Of a stretch of 64,000 nucleotides of DNA, positions 34,662 to 43,844 are shown one piece after another. The DNA lies in NCBI GenBank assembly GCA_963822255.1, contig CAWGGV010000002.1, positions 124,001 to 188,000 on the forward strand, written 5' to 3'. Position 1 is the first letter of the stretch, and the number at the start of each line of letters is the position of its first letter. Under the pieces are notes generated by a model. It was not told where the DNA came from, did no database searches, and saw nothing but the letters and a program-made list of their open reading frames with translations. A program made the translations under genes and the position numbers. Origin of the DNA: UBA7803 sp963822255 (GTDB lineage Bacteria > Pseudomonadota > Gammaproteobacteria > Pseudomonadales > Azotimanducaceae).

Positions 34662-35000
34662 ATGGAACCGATTACCTGGGACGACTTTGCCAGGGTGGAG
34701 CTGCGGGTCGGCCGGGTCGTCAGCGCCGAGCCGTTCCCGGAGGCCCGCAAGCCGGCGTACCTGCTGCGAGTGGATTTCGGCGACGAGATCGGCGTGCGCA
34801 AGTCCAGCGCCCAGATCACCGAGCTCTATCAGCCCGCCGAGCTGGTGGGCCGGCTGGTGGTGGGGGTGGTGAACTTCCCGCGTAAGCAGATCGGTCCGGT
34901 GATGTCCGAGTGTCTGGTGACCGGCTTTCACGATGCCGACGGCCGAGTGGCGCTGTGCGTGCCGGATGCCGCGGTGCCGCTGGGGGCAAAGCTGTGCTGA
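34662..35000 (+). CDS. csaA: CsaA-like tRNA-binding protein
   Basis: A 112-residue OB-fold protein of the tRNA_bind family. Visible features are the start ITWDDFARVELRVGRVV, the central LLRVDFGDEIGVRKSSAQIT, and GVVNFPRKQIGPVMSECLVTGF, all typical of CsaA/YgjH. These homodimers bind tRNA structure or act as export chaperones. It directly follows the LLM monooxygenase gene. Length and motifs are complete. Confidence 0.92.
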   Translation: MEPITWDDFARVELRVGRVVSAEPFPEARKPAYLLRVDFGDEIGVRKSSAQITELYQPAELVGRLVVGVVNFPRKQIGPVMSECLVTGFHDADGRVALCVPDAAVPLGAKLC

Positions 35001-35112
35001 TGGTGCAGGGCGCCCGGCGGGCCGGTTGCACCGGGTGCGTGACGCGGACCGGGGTGCGACAATCGGCGGCCCATCGTCCCCCAGGGGACATTCAGACGGA
35101 GGACGGACAGTA

Positions 35113-35619
35113 GTGAGCACCATCGAAGCCGTGATCGAAACCAGCAAGGGCAACATCCCCGTGGAGCTGTTCCCGGATCAGGCGCCGGTGACCGTCGCCA
35201 ACTTCGTCAATCTGGCGCAGCGCGGCTATTACGACGGTCTCACGTTCCACCGGGTGATCGGCGACTTCATGATTCAGGGCGGCTGCCCGCGAGGCACCGG
35301 CAGCGGCGGGCCCGGCTACCAGTTCGAAGACGAGTTCGACCCGTCGCTCCGTCACGACCGGCCGGGGCGGCTGTCCATGGCCAACGCGGGGCCGGGCACC
35401 AACGGCTCGCAGTTTTTCATCACCCACGTGCCGACGCCGTGGCTCGACGACGCCCACAGCATCTTCGGACAGGTGCAGAGCGATGGCGGCCAGGATGTGG
35501 TCAACAGCATCGGCCAGGGTGACACCATCCTCGCCATCCGCTTGTCCGGCGACGTGCAGGCGTTGCTCGACGCGCAGGCGAACCGGGTCGCGGAGTGGGA
35601 CGCCGCCCTCGACCGGTGA
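35113..35619 (+). CDS. ppiB: Peptidyl-prolyl cis-trans isomerase, cyclophilin type
   Basis: A 168-residue cytoplasmic cyclophilin. The cyclophilin core is complete: VELFPDQAPVTVANFVNLAQ, the catalytic FHRVIGDFMIQGG, GTGSGGPGYQFEDEF, and MANAGPGTNGSQFFITHVPTPWLDDAHSIFGQV. No signal peptide is present, so it is the cytoplasmic PpiB type. GTG 35113 is the start, with GGAGG at 35098-35102. Its stop overlaps the GTG of the DUF3667 gene. Confidence 0.94.
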   Translation: MSTIEAVIETSKGNIPVELFPDQAPVTVANFVNLAQRGYYDGLTFHRVIGDFMIQGGCPRGTGSGGPGYQFEDEFDPSLRHDRPGRLSMANAGPGTNGSQFFITHVPTPWLDDAHSIFGQVQSDGGQDVVNSIGQGDTILAIRLSGDVQALLDAQANRVAEWDAALDR

Positions 35620-36791
35620 CGGGGTCGGCCGGGTTGGGCCGAGCCGAGCCTCCCGAAGCAAGCCGAAGCGCCTCGAGCCCGGAAGCTCCCAGCCATTGTC
35701 TGAACTGCGGCGCCGAGCTGAAGGGCCCGTACTGCCACGCCTGCGGACAGCCGGTGAAGGGCATGGTGCGTCATCTGCGCTCTTTCGTGCACGACCTGCT
35801 GGACGTTGTGCTGGAGTACGACTCGCGGCTGTGGCGTTCGCTCATTCCCCTCTACTTCAGCCCCGGACGGATCACCCGGCAGTTTCTGGCCGGCAAGCGC
35901 ATTCGCTTCGTGCTGCCGTTCCGGTTGTTCTTCGTGATCACGGTGGTGTCACTGCTGGTGGTTCAGCTGGTGGTGGACCCGATCGTCACCGGCGGTCCCG
36001 CCGCCGTTCTGGCCATCGAGCAGGCGGACTCGGTGGAAGATGTCGAGCGCCTGAAGACGGAGGCCCTCGCCCGGCTGAACGAGGAGCGCCAGAGCCCCGG
36101 GGACGCGCAGGGGACGGCGGCGGCGAAGCAGCTGGTAATTCGCAAGGCGGCCGATGCGCGGAGCCAGTGGCTCGAAGCAGCGGCCAAGGCGAGGGCGGAA
36201 GGCCGCCCACCGCCGCCCGCGCAAGCCGTTACCGGTGTGGTGATCGACGGCCAGCACTGGGACCCGCAAGCGCATCCGCTGCGGATCGACTGGCTTCCGG
36301 ACAGTGTCAACGGCCGGATCAACGCCTGGCTCGTGCGCGCAGACAAAAATATCCGCCGCGGCGTCCAAGAGCCCGGATGGCTGGTGGACTCCATCCTCGG
36401 CCGGTTGCCGGCGGCGCTGTTCGTGCTGGTGCCGATCTTCGCGTTGCTGCTCACGGTGTTCTACCTGGGCAAACGCTGGCTCTACACGGCGCATCTGGTG
36501 GTCGCGCTGCACAGTCACAGCTTTCTCGCCCTCGCGCTGATGGTGAGCGTGTTGCTGGGCGGGCTCGAGCGGGCGGTGCACGGGGTGACGTGGCTGGCGA
36601 TGCCGGTGGGTCTCGCCGTGAATGCGTCGCAGCTTTGGATGCCCGTGTATCTGCTGCTGATGCAGCGCCGCGTCTACGCTCAGAGCTGGCCGGTGACGGT
36701 GCTGAAATTCGCTCTCATCGGCACCATCTACACGGTGCTGCTGTTCGTCACAGGCCTTGCCGTCGCGGCCATCAGTCTGGTGGTGTCCTGA
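35616..36791 (+). CDS. DUF3667 zinc-ribbon membrane protein
   Basis: A 391-residue protein. An N-terminal zinc ribbon (CLNCGAELKGPYCHACGQ) is followed by the DUF3667 block DLLDVVLEYDSRLWRSLIPLYFSPGRITRQFLAGKR, one membrane helix (about 95-115), a long Ala/Glu/Gln-rich cytoplasmic or periplasmic loop and four further C-terminal helices. Function unknown. The start could be GTG 35616 (GTGA overlap with the ppiB stop) or an in-frame GTG at 35595; the former is favoured by coupling. It converges on mgtE. Confidence 0.82.
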   Translation: MTGSAGLGRAEPPEASRSASSPEAPSHCLNCGAELKGPYCHACGQPVKGMVRHLRSFVHDLLDVVLEYDSRLWRSLIPLYFSPGRITRQFLAGKRIRFVLPFRLFFVITVVSLLVVQLVVDPIVTGGPAAVLAIEQADSVEDVERLKTEALARLNEERQSPGDAQGTAAAKQLVIRKAADARSQWLEAAAKARAEGRPPPPAQAVTGVVIDGQHWDPQAHPLRIDWLPDSVNGRINAWLVRADKNIRRGVQEPGWLVDSILGRLPAALFVLVPIFALLLTVFYLGKRWLYTAHLVVALHSHSFLALALMVSVLLGGLERAVHGVTWLAMPVGLAVNASQLWMPVYLLLMQRRVYAQSWPVTVLKFALIGTIYTVLLFVTGLAVAAISLVVS

Positions 36792-36813
36792 CCCGCTCGG
36801 TCCCCGGCGACCG

Positions 36814-38109
36814 TCAGGTCGGCAGCATGAACGCCAGCAGGGTGGCGGTGCCGAGGAACGAGAAGAAGCCGGACACGTCCGTGACCGTGGTGAGAATGAT
36901 GGAGGACGCCGTGGCCGGATCCTGGCCGACGCGGGTGAGCAGGATGGGCACCAGGGCGCCGGCGATCCCGGCCGCAATCATGGACAGCACCATGGCCACG
37001 GCGATCACCAGCGCGAGCCCGAGGCTTCGGCTCCATACCCAGACGCCCAGGCTGCAGGTGAGCGCCAGAGCGAAGCCGTCAGTGATGCCGACCAGGATCT
37101 CCTTGTTCAGCACCTTGCGCCACTCGCGGATGCCGATCTCCTTGAGCGCCAGGCCACGAATGGTCACCGCCAGCGCCTGGGAGCCGGCGTTGCCCGACTG
37201 GCCGGCCACCACCGGCATCAGCACGGCGAGGGCGGTGAACTGGGCGATGAGATCCTGGAACAGGCTGACCACGGAAGCGGCCAGGAACGCCGTCAGCAGG
37301 TTGATGTGCAGCCACGGCAGCCGCCGGCGGATCGAGAAGCCCGCGCCCGAGAGCGCTCGCTCGTCGGCACTCACGCCCACCATTTTCTGCAGGTCCGCGG
37401 TGGCCACGTCCTCGATGACGCGGAACAGGCTCCGGTAACGCACCACGCCCATGAGCTTGCCGTCGGCGTCCACCACCGGCACCGAGTCCAGCCGCGAGCG
37501 ATCCAGCAGGTCCACCACCTCTTCGCGGGGAGCCATGGCGGTCACGTAGTCTTCCACCGGCTGCATGTAGTCGCGCAGCGGCGCGTCGGCAGGCGCGAGT
37601 GCCAGGTCCTGCACGTCCACCCGGCCGGCAAGGCGCTGGTCGGGCGTCACCACGAACAGCGACCGTGCCCGCCGGATGGACGACTCCTGGAGGCGGCGCA
37701 GCGCGTCCCGCACCGTCATGCCGGCGCGGGCGCCGACGAACGAGCGCTCCATCAGCCGCCCGGCGGTGTTCTCCGGAAACGCCAGCAGCCGCTTCAGGTC
37801 GTCGCGGATGGCGGGCCGAAGCTCCGCCAGCAGGCCGTCGAGCTCGTCGCCCGGCAGCTCGCCGAGCAGGGTGATGGCGAGGCGGGGCGCCGCCCGATCG
37901 AGGATTCCGAGCTGGGTCGGGCGCGCGAGACCGGCAAACAGCGCCTGAGCCTTGAGCGGACTCAGGTATTCCATGGCGACGGCCAGCGCCTCGGGCTCGA
38001 GATGGCCGGCGGCCGGGACGAGGGTCTGGGTCGCCAGCGCATCCAGCGTCTCCCCGGCCTCCGCGGGATAGCGCCGGACGTACTCGTTCTCGATGGCCGC
38101 TGCGGTCAT
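36814..38109 (-). CDS. mgtE: MgtE-type magnesium channel with CBS domains
   Basis: A 431-residue Mg2+ channel. Residues 1-120 are an MgtE_N helical superhelix, 125-260 a CBS pair (MERSFVGARAGMTVRDALRRL, ARSLFVVTPDQRLAGRVDVQDL, RLDSVPVVDADGKLMGVVRYRSL) and the rest five membrane helices. Pore features are LMPVVAGQSGNAGSQALAVTIRGLAL and FFSFLGTATLLAF. ATG 38109 overlaps the TGA of the upstream MgtE_N-CBS gene. The protein is near normal length (about 450), so the upstream gene is an extra regulatory module rather than a split-off part. Confidence 0.88.
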   Translation of the reverse strand: MTAAAIENEYVRRYPAEAGETLDALATQTLVPAAGHLEPEALAVAMEYLSPLKAQALFAGLARPTQLGILDRAAPRLAITLLGELPGDELDGLLAELRPAIRDDLKRLLAFPENTAGRLMERSFVGARAGMTVRDALRRLQESSIRRARSLFVVTPDQRLAGRVDVQDLALAPADAPLRDYMQPVEDYVTAMAPREEVVDLLDRSRLDSVPVVDADGKLMGVVRYRSLFRVIEDVATADLQKMVGVSADERALSGAGFSIRRRLPWLHINLLTAFLAASVVSLFQDLIAQFTALAVLMPVVAGQSGNAGSQALAVTIRGLALKEIGIREWRKVLNKEILVGITDGFALALTCSLGVWVWSRSLGLALVIAVAMVLSMIAAGIAGALVPILLTRVGQDPATASSIILTTVTDVSGFFSFLGTATLLAFMLPT

Positions 38110-38928
38110 CGCCGGCTTCCCTGCCCCAGCAGGCCGCCCAGGCACGCGCCCATGACCCGGAAGTAGGCTTCCGTCAGCGAGCCCAGCCCGTCCAGCAGGC
38201 CGTGGTTGCTGGGCCCTTCGTGCTCGAGGGCCTCGATCAGCCGCTGTCGCGACAGCGCACCCAGCAGATGGTTCTTGTGATCGACTACGGGCAGCTCGGG
38301 ATGCCTCACCCACTCGCCGATGTCCCGGGCGGCGACCAGCGAGGTTTCCGCGCGCAGCGGCTCGAGCGGCACGGTCAGCTCCTCCACCCGCGACTGCTCG
38401 GACCGGCTGAGCAGCGCCTTGCCGATGTCCAGCAGCCCCACGTAGCGGCTCTCGTCGTCGACGATCCAGATCCACTCCAGCTCGTCCTGATCGCCGGCGC
38501 GCAGCATCTCGATGGCGCGGGAGAGCTTGGTCGCGGACTGCAGCCGGGTCACCGTGGGATCCACCAGCGCCCCCACCGTCCTCCGGGGATACACCACCAG
38601 CCGCTCCAGGGTGCGGCGCATGTGTCGGATCGGCACGCTGGCGAGGATGCCGGCGCGCCGGCTCTCCGTGCAGATGCAGCACCAGGGTCAGCGCGTCGTC
38701 CAGGCTGGCGCGGCCGAGCCAGGCGGAGACGGTCTCGTCGCTCTGGGACGCGAGCAGCTTCACCGCCAGGCCGTGAGGCAGCCGGGCGATGACACCGGCG
38801 CCGACGTCTGCAGGCAGCCCGTGCAGCGCCTGCAGCAGCTCGTCGTGCGAGCCCTGCGCGAGGAAAGCAGCGAGCTCGGCCGGATGATTGCGGGCGAAGG
38901 CGACGCGCAGCGGATTCGGCTCGTTCAC
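38106..38928 (-). pseudogene. MgtE_N plus CBS-domain protein without membrane part, one frameshift
   Basis: From ATG 38928 the frame begins with an MgtE_N-like domain (NHPAELAAFLAQ, LPADVGAGVIARLPHGLAVKLL, WLGRASLDDALTLVLHLH). It breaks near 38,650, where PIRHMRRTLERLVVYPRRTVGAL and a CBS pair (DELEWIWIVDDESRYVGLLDIGKALL, LPVVDHKNHLLGALSRQRLIEAL) continue in another frame to a stop at 38106. One base restores a protein of about 273 residues. It lacks a channel domain and is encoded directly before mgtE with overlapping stop/start, so it probably regulates or pairs with MgtE. It may be functional if the frameshift is a sequencing error. Confidence 0.72.
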
Positions 38929-38931
38929 CGC

Positions 38932-39834
38932 TCAATCCTCCGCGCCAGCGGAGGCGTCCGTGCCGGTTGAGGCGTCCGCGCCAGCGGAGGCGTCGCTGTC
39001 CGCGGAGGCGTCCGCGGAGGCCGGCGTTGCCTTGGCGGCGCTGCTTCGCGTCCGTCGGCGGCCAGCATGGCCTTGAACCGGCTCGCCGGTGATTCTGAGG
39101 ACGCGCCCGCCGGCGAGCCGCGACGCCGGGACGGTCAGCAGCCCCTCGTCCGTCGCCATGGTGAGGCCGGTGCGGTAGATCTCCACCACCACGCCCTCGT
39201 CATCGTCGATGCGCAGCCGCTCGCCGGTGGCGTAGCGGGCGAGCTCCGGTTGGGCCATGAGATTCTCCACGTACTGACGGGCGCCGAGGGCGAAAGCGAG
39301 GGACAGCCCGCCGGTGAGCGCGGCCAGCAGCACGAGCGCGAGGCGGGTGACGAAGGAGATGTCGATGCCCATCTGATCGAGGCCGGTGATCACCGCGACC
39401 ACCACCACGCTCACCTGGATCAGCCGCGGCCCGAGAGCGCTGACGTCGCCGTCGCGGGTCAGCCCGGCCGCCAGGTTCCGCAGCAGCGCGCCCACCACGT
39501 TGCCGATGCCGATGATGAACACGCCCACGGCGAAGCGCGGGGCATACGCCAGCATGGCGTCGAGCCAGACGGAGAGCTGTTGGATCTTCAGGAGCCGCAC
39601 CGCGACGATGACCGCGATGACCAGCACCGTGCCGTAGGTGAACAGGCCGAACATGCGCTGGAACAGCGGCGAGAACAGCGCCTGCTGCCTGGTGCCGTAG
39701 CGGGCCGCCAGGCGGTCGGCCAGCATGAGGATCTGCCGGACTGCGGTCTCGGCCAGCTTGCCGAGCAGGAAGCCGAGCAGCAGCACCGCGACGGCGGTCA
39801 GCTCCGGATAGGCTTCGATCAGTTCGCTGGTCAT
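38932..39834 (-). CDS. MscS-like mechanosensitive channel family protein
   Basis: A 300-residue membrane protein with about four to five hydrophobic helices (residues 10-30, 65-90, 95-125, 135-185). The segment LALVLLAALTGGLSLAFALGARQYVENLMAQPELARYATGERLRI is the Gly/Ala-rich pore helix followed by a small beta domain, as in the TM-helix-containing MscS-like group. The C-terminus is a low-complexity Ala/Asp/Ser/Thr repeat. The MgtE_N-CBS gene starts 3 bases after its stop, so an ion-homeostasis operon of three genes is likely. Confidence 0.78.
   Translation of the reverse strand: MTSELIEAYPELTAVAVLLLGFLLGKLAETAVRQILMLADRLAARYGTRQQALFSPLFQRMFGLFTYGTVLVIAVIVAVRLLKIQQLSVWLDAMLAYAPRFAVGVFIIGIGNVVGALLRNLAAGLTRDGDVSALGPRLIQVSVVVVAVITGLDQMGIDISFVTRLALVLLAALTGGLSLAFALGARQYVENLMAQPELARYATGERLRIDDDEGVVVEIYRTGLTMATDEGLLTVPASRLAGGRVLRITGEPVQGHAGRRRTRSSAAKATPASADASADSDASAGADASTGTDASAGAED
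38941..39021. repeat. Short coding tandem repeat
   Basis: Imperfect 12-18 base units of the form GCGGAGGCGTCC(G) repeat about six times and encode an ASADASAG-type tail on the minus strand. The length may vary between strains. Confidence 0.6.
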
Positions 39835-39975
39835 TGGCCCCCGCCCGCATCGGTCGACGCCATCCTACTACGAGAACCGTTCGCATGTGGCGGCGATCGA
39901 CCGTCCGCGGGCTCATGGATGCCGGCAGGTATAGATGGCAAAATGCGCGGCTCTCTGGACCAACGGAACGCTTCC

Positions 39976-41895
39976 ATGGTGAACATCACGCTGCCAGACG
40001 GGTCGGTGCGCCGGTTCGAGTCCCCGGTGAGCGGGGAAGATCTGGCTGCATCGATCTCGAAGTCGCTGGCCAAGGCGGCCGTCGCCGTGCGGGTCGACGG
40101 CAAGCTGACGGACATCTATCTGCCGATCGAGCAGGACGCCACCGTGGAGATCGTCACCCGGGACTCCGAGGCCGGCGTGGAGCTGCTGCGCCACGATGCC
40201 GCCCACGTGATGGCCGAGGCCGTCAAAGAGCTGTATCCCGAAACCCAGGTCACCATCGGCCCCACCATCGCCAACGGCTTTTACTACGACTTCGCCCGCG
40301 AGGAGCCCTTCACGCCCGAAGATCTCGAGAAGATCGAGGCGCGCATGCGCGAGATCGTGAAGCGTGACGAGCCGATCCGCCGCGAGGTGTGGGATCGGGA
40401 CGAGGCGGTGAAGTTCTTCGAGAGTCTCGGCGAAGCCTACAAGTCCGAGATCATCGCCAGCATTCCGGCCGACGAAGCGGTGGGCCTGTATCGGCAGGGC
40501 GAGTTCGTCGATCTCTGCCGCGGTCCTCACCTGCCGTCCACCGGCAGGCTCGGCACCGCCTTTAAGCTCATGAGCGTGGCGGGCGCCTACTGGCGCGGCG
40601 ACTCCGACAACGAGATGCTCCAGCGCATCTACGGCACCGCCTGGGCCAACGACAAGGATCTGAAGGACCACCTGCACCGTCTCGAAGAGGCGGAGAAGCG
40701 CGATCATCGGCGCCTCGGCCGGGAGATGGACCTGTACCATCAGCAGGAAGAGGGGCCGGGCGCCGTGTTCTGGCACCCGAAGGGCTGGACCCTGTTCCAG
40801 ACCATGATCGACTACATGCGCGAGAAGCAGAAGCGGGCCGGCTACCAGGAGGTGAACACGCCGGAGGTTCTCGACCGCTCGCTGTGGGTGAAGTCCGGCC
40901 ACGTGGAGAAGTTCGGCGAGAACATGTACCTCACCCAGACCCCGGACGAGCGGGTGTTCGCGCTGAAGCCCATGAACTGTCCCGGCCACGTGCAGATCTT
41001 CCGCCAGGGGATCAAGAGCTACCGGGACCTGCCGTACTACCTGGCCGAGTTCGGCAAGGTGCACCGCTACGAGCCGTCGGGCGCCCTGCACGGGCTCATG
41101 CGGGTGCGCGCGTTTGTTCAGGACGACGCCCACATCTTCTGCACCGAGGAGCAGATCAGCGAGGAGTGCGTGAAGGCATCGCGGCTGATCTATCAGATCT
41201 ACCAGGACTTCGGCTTCGATTTCGTGAGCGTCAAGTTCTCCGACCGTCCGGAACGGCGCGTCGGCTCCGACGAGATCTGGGATCACGCCGAGACGGCGCT
41301 CAAGACGGCGCTGGATCAGCTGCAGGTGGAGTGGACCCTGAACCCCGGCGAAGGCGCCTTCTACGGGCCCAAGCTCGAGTTCGTGCTGCGCGATGCCATC
41401 GGCCGCGACTGGCAGTGCGGCACGGTGCAGGTGGATCTGAACCTTCCGGAGCGCCTCGGCGCCACCTATGTGGATTCGGACGGCGAGCGCAAGCATCCGG
41501 TGATGATTCACCGCGCGCTGTTCGGCTCGCTGGAGCGGTTCTGCGGCATCCTCATCGAGCACTACGCCGGGCACTTCCCGCTCTGGCTCGCGCCGGAGCA
41601 GCTCGTGGTGGCGACCATCACCGACGACGCTGACGACTATGCGCTCGAGGTGCTGGCCGCCGCGCGCGCCCGCGGCCTCCGCGCCGACGCGGATCTGCGC
41701 AACGAGAAGATCTCGTACAAGGTGCGCGAGCACAGCGTGACCAAGGTCCCGGTGATGCTGGTGGTCGGCAAGCGCGAGGCGGAGGAGCGCACCGTGGCGG
41801 TGCGGCGCCTCGGCGGCAAAGCGCAGGAGGTCATGAAGCTCGGCGAGGCGCTCGACGCGCTGGCGGACGAGGCGCGCTCACCGCTCGACCGTTAG
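39976..41895 (+). CDS. thrS: Threonyl-tRNA synthetase
   Basis: A 639-residue class II synthetase that charges tRNA-Thr. Order: TGS domain (1-62), N2 editing domain with HDAAHVMAEAVKELYP and the downstream CRGPHLPSTG, class II catalytic core with motif 2 (EFGKVHRYEPSGALHGLMRVRAFVQDDAHIFC) and motif 3 (HRALFGSLERFCGILIEHYAG), then the C-terminal anticodon-binding domain. The active-site Zn ligands Cys (MNCPGH), His and His are in place. The start at 39976 gives the exact TGS start MVNITLPDGS. In most gammaproteobacteria infC-rpmI-rplT follow; here an asparagine-synthase-like gene does. Confidence 0.97.
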   Translation: MVNITLPDGSVRRFESPVSGEDLAASISKSLAKAAVAVRVDGKLTDIYLPIEQDATVEIVTRDSEAGVELLRHDAAHVMAEAVKELYPETQVTIGPTIANGFYYDFAREEPFTPEDLEKIEARMREIVKRDEPIRREVWDRDEAVKFFESLGEAYKSEIIASIPADEAVGLYRQGEFVDLCRGPHLPSTGRLGTAFKLMSVAGAYWRGDSDNEMLQRIYGTAWANDKDLKDHLHRLEEAEKRDHRRLGREMDLYHQQEEGPGAVFWHPKGWTLFQTMIDYMREKQKRAGYQEVNTPEVLDRSLWVKSGHVEKFGENMYLTQTPDERVFALKPMNCPGHVQIFRQGIKSYRDLPYYLAEFGKVHRYEPSGALHGLMRVRAFVQDDAHIFCTEEQISEECVKASRLIYQIYQDFGFDFVSVKFSDRPERRVGSDEIWDHAETALKTALDQLQVEWTLNPGEGAFYGPKLEFVLRDAIGRDWQCGTVQVDLNLPERLGATYVDSDGERKHPVMIHRALFGSLERFCGILIEHYAGHFPLWLAPEQLVVATITDDADDYALEVLAAARARGLRADADLRNEKISYKVREHSVTKVPVMLVVGKREAEERTVAVRRLGGKAQEVMKLGEALDALADEARSPLDR

Positions 41896-41912
41896 CTGAC
41901 GGCGGCCGGCTG

Positions 41913-43844
41913 ATGTGTGGTATTGCCGGACTATGGCGATTCACCGGGCCAAATCCGGCGGACGGCGAGCGGCTCGAGCGGATGGTTGCCAGCTTGTCTC
42001 ATCGTGGGCCGGACGACGTTGGCTATCTGCTGGCCGACGTGGCGCGCGGCCTCACCCATGCCGGCAAAGAAGTCGTTGCAGACTTCCTTCCAGACGTTCT
42101 CATGGCGAGCAGTCGGCTTGCCATCATCGACCTGTCAACGGCTGGGCGACAGCCGATTGCCAACGAATCTGGCGACCTGTTCGTCGTGTTCAATGGAGCC
42201 ATCCACAACTACGTTGAGCTGCGTGCCGAATTGATCGGGCGTGGTCACGTTTTCCGCTCGCAAACCGACACGGAAGTCATCGTCCACGCCTACGAGGAGT
42301 GGGGCGAAGCCTGCGCTCGCCGCTTCAACGGGATGTGGGCCTATGTCATCTGGGATCGGCGTCGACAGCAGCTCGTCTGCTCGCGTGACCGGTTCGGCAT
42401 CAAGCCCCTCGTTGTCGCCTGGCACAATGATGCGTTCTATTTCGCGTCCGAAGCGAAGGCCATTCTTGCCGGTGGTGACGTGCCGGCGGTGGCGAATCTT
42501 TCCTTCGTGCACCGGTTCCTCGGCTCCGGCATGCCCGTGAACGGCTGCGAGACGGCGCTGAAAGGGATCGAGCAGTTGCCGCCGGGGCACAACCTGGTCA
42601 TCGATCGGAAGGGGCGGCGTGAATCGCCGTACTGGTCCTATACCGAGCGATCCGCCGCGTATGACTTCGACCACCCCGAGCAGTCGTTTCGTGAGCTTTT
42701 CGCCGACGCCATGCGGCTTCGCCTGCGCTCGGATGTTCCCTGCGCGCTGCTCTTGAGCGGTGGCTTGGACTCCTCCTCCATTGCTGTACATTTGCCGCGG
42801 CAAGGTGACGTTGAGTTCGAAGCGTTTACTGCCACGTTTTCCGGATTCACGGGCGATGAGCGTCGCTATGCCGAACTCGTCGCGAAACGCAGCGGCATAC
42901 GGCTCAATTGCGTGGAGTTCGACCCGTCACAGCTGGTGGAAGATCTTTCGTCCGTCACTTGGCACATGGACGCGCCGCCATCGCTGGGGCAGGTGCTGGC
43001 GCGATGGCAGCTCCTCGAGGCCGCCGCAGGCCGGGCACGTATCGTCTTCGAAGGGCAGGGCGCGGACGAGATGCTGGCTGGCTATCCCGAACGCTACTGC
43101 TGGTCATACATTCGAAGTGAGATCAAAAGGCTGTCTCTGCGTAACCTCCACCGAAAACTGCCGCTGATTTTCAGCGCCTATGTCGAACTCAGTCCGCCGA
43201 CTCTCCGATCGGCTCTGAGCACGCGGGGAATCCGCACGCCACAGCCAAACCCCGGGCTGAGCATCGTCTCTCGAGATGTCGCCGCAGCTGGCGAATCTAT
43301 CGAAGCGCCAGCAACCGGCCCAAGCCATCAGTTCCCGGACCCTTTGACCCATAGCCTTTACCGGGATCACGCGCAATTGATCCTTCCTCATCTCCTGCAT
43401 TTTGGCGATGCCATCAGCATGGCTCACTCGGTCGAGTCGCGCCTGCCGTTCCTCGATCACAGGCTGGTCGAGTTCGTGTTCGGGCTGCCATTCGATGCAA
43501 AGATCCGAGGTGGCGATACCAAACACATTCTGCGCAAAGCCTTTGCCGAGAAGCTGCCCCCGGAAATTCTCAAGCGCCCGGATAAGGTCGGGTTCGATAC
43601 CCCGCTGAGAGGGTGGATGGAAACGATCTTTGAGCGAGAGATTCGGCCCCGACTGACGTCGAGCCGCCTTCGCGAACGCGGGATCTTCGACAGCGACGGC
43701 CTCGCGCAGTGTCTGGTGGACTTCAACGCGGGTAACAAAGGCGCCGCTTCTTTGCTATTCCGCTGTCTTGCGCTGGAAACCTGGTTCGAGCTTTTTGTCG
43801 ATCGGGATTGGTGTCGCGACTCTACGGCGGCTCGTACTCCTTGA
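41913..43844 (+). CDS. Asparagine synthase-like glutamine amidotransferase
   Basis: A 643-residue AsnB-family enzyme. The mature N-terminal nucleophile Cys2 is present (MCGIAGLW), with a class II glutaminase domain (NGAIHNYVELRAELI, SRDRFGIKPL) to about residue 210. The synthetase domain follows with the ATP-pyrophosphatase motif LLSGGLDSSSIAVHL and GQGADEMLAGYPERY. Many such enzymes in polysaccharide loci amidate a sugar acid or peptide rather than make asparagine. The gene has clearly lower G+C than thrS (about mid-50s percent over its 3' half), a sign of transfer. It starts 17 bases after thrS and overlaps the next, convergent gene by 23 bases. Confidence 0.88.
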   Translation: MCGIAGLWRFTGPNPADGERLERMVASLSHRGPDDVGYLLADVARGLTHAGKEVVADFLPDVLMASSRLAIIDLSTAGRQPIANESGDLFVVFNGAIHNYVELRAELIGRGHVFRSQTDTEVIVHAYEEWGEACARRFNGMWAYVIWDRRRQQLVCSRDRFGIKPLVVAWHNDAFYFASEAKAILAGGDVPAVANLSFVHRFLGSGMPVNGCETALKGIEQLPPGHNLVIDRKGRRESPYWSYTERSAAYDFDHPEQSFRELFADAMRLRLRSDVPCALLLSGGLDSSSIAVHLPRQGDVEFEAFTATFSGFTGDERRYAELVAKRSGIRLNCVEFDPSQLVEDLSSVTWHMDAPPSLGQVLARWQLLEAAAGRARIVFEGQGADEMLAGYPERYCWSYIRSEIKRLSLRNLHRKLPLIFSAYVELSPPTLRSALSTRGIRTPQPNPGLSIVSRDVAAAGESIEAPATGPSHQFPDPLTHSLYRDHAQLILPHLLHFGDAISMAHSVESRLPFLDHRLVEFVFGLPFDAKIRGGDTKHILRKAFAEKLPPEILKRPDKVGFDTPLRGWMETIFEREIRPRLTSSRLRERGIFDSDGLAQCLVDFNAGNKGAASLLFRCLALETWFELFVDRDWCRDSTAARTP

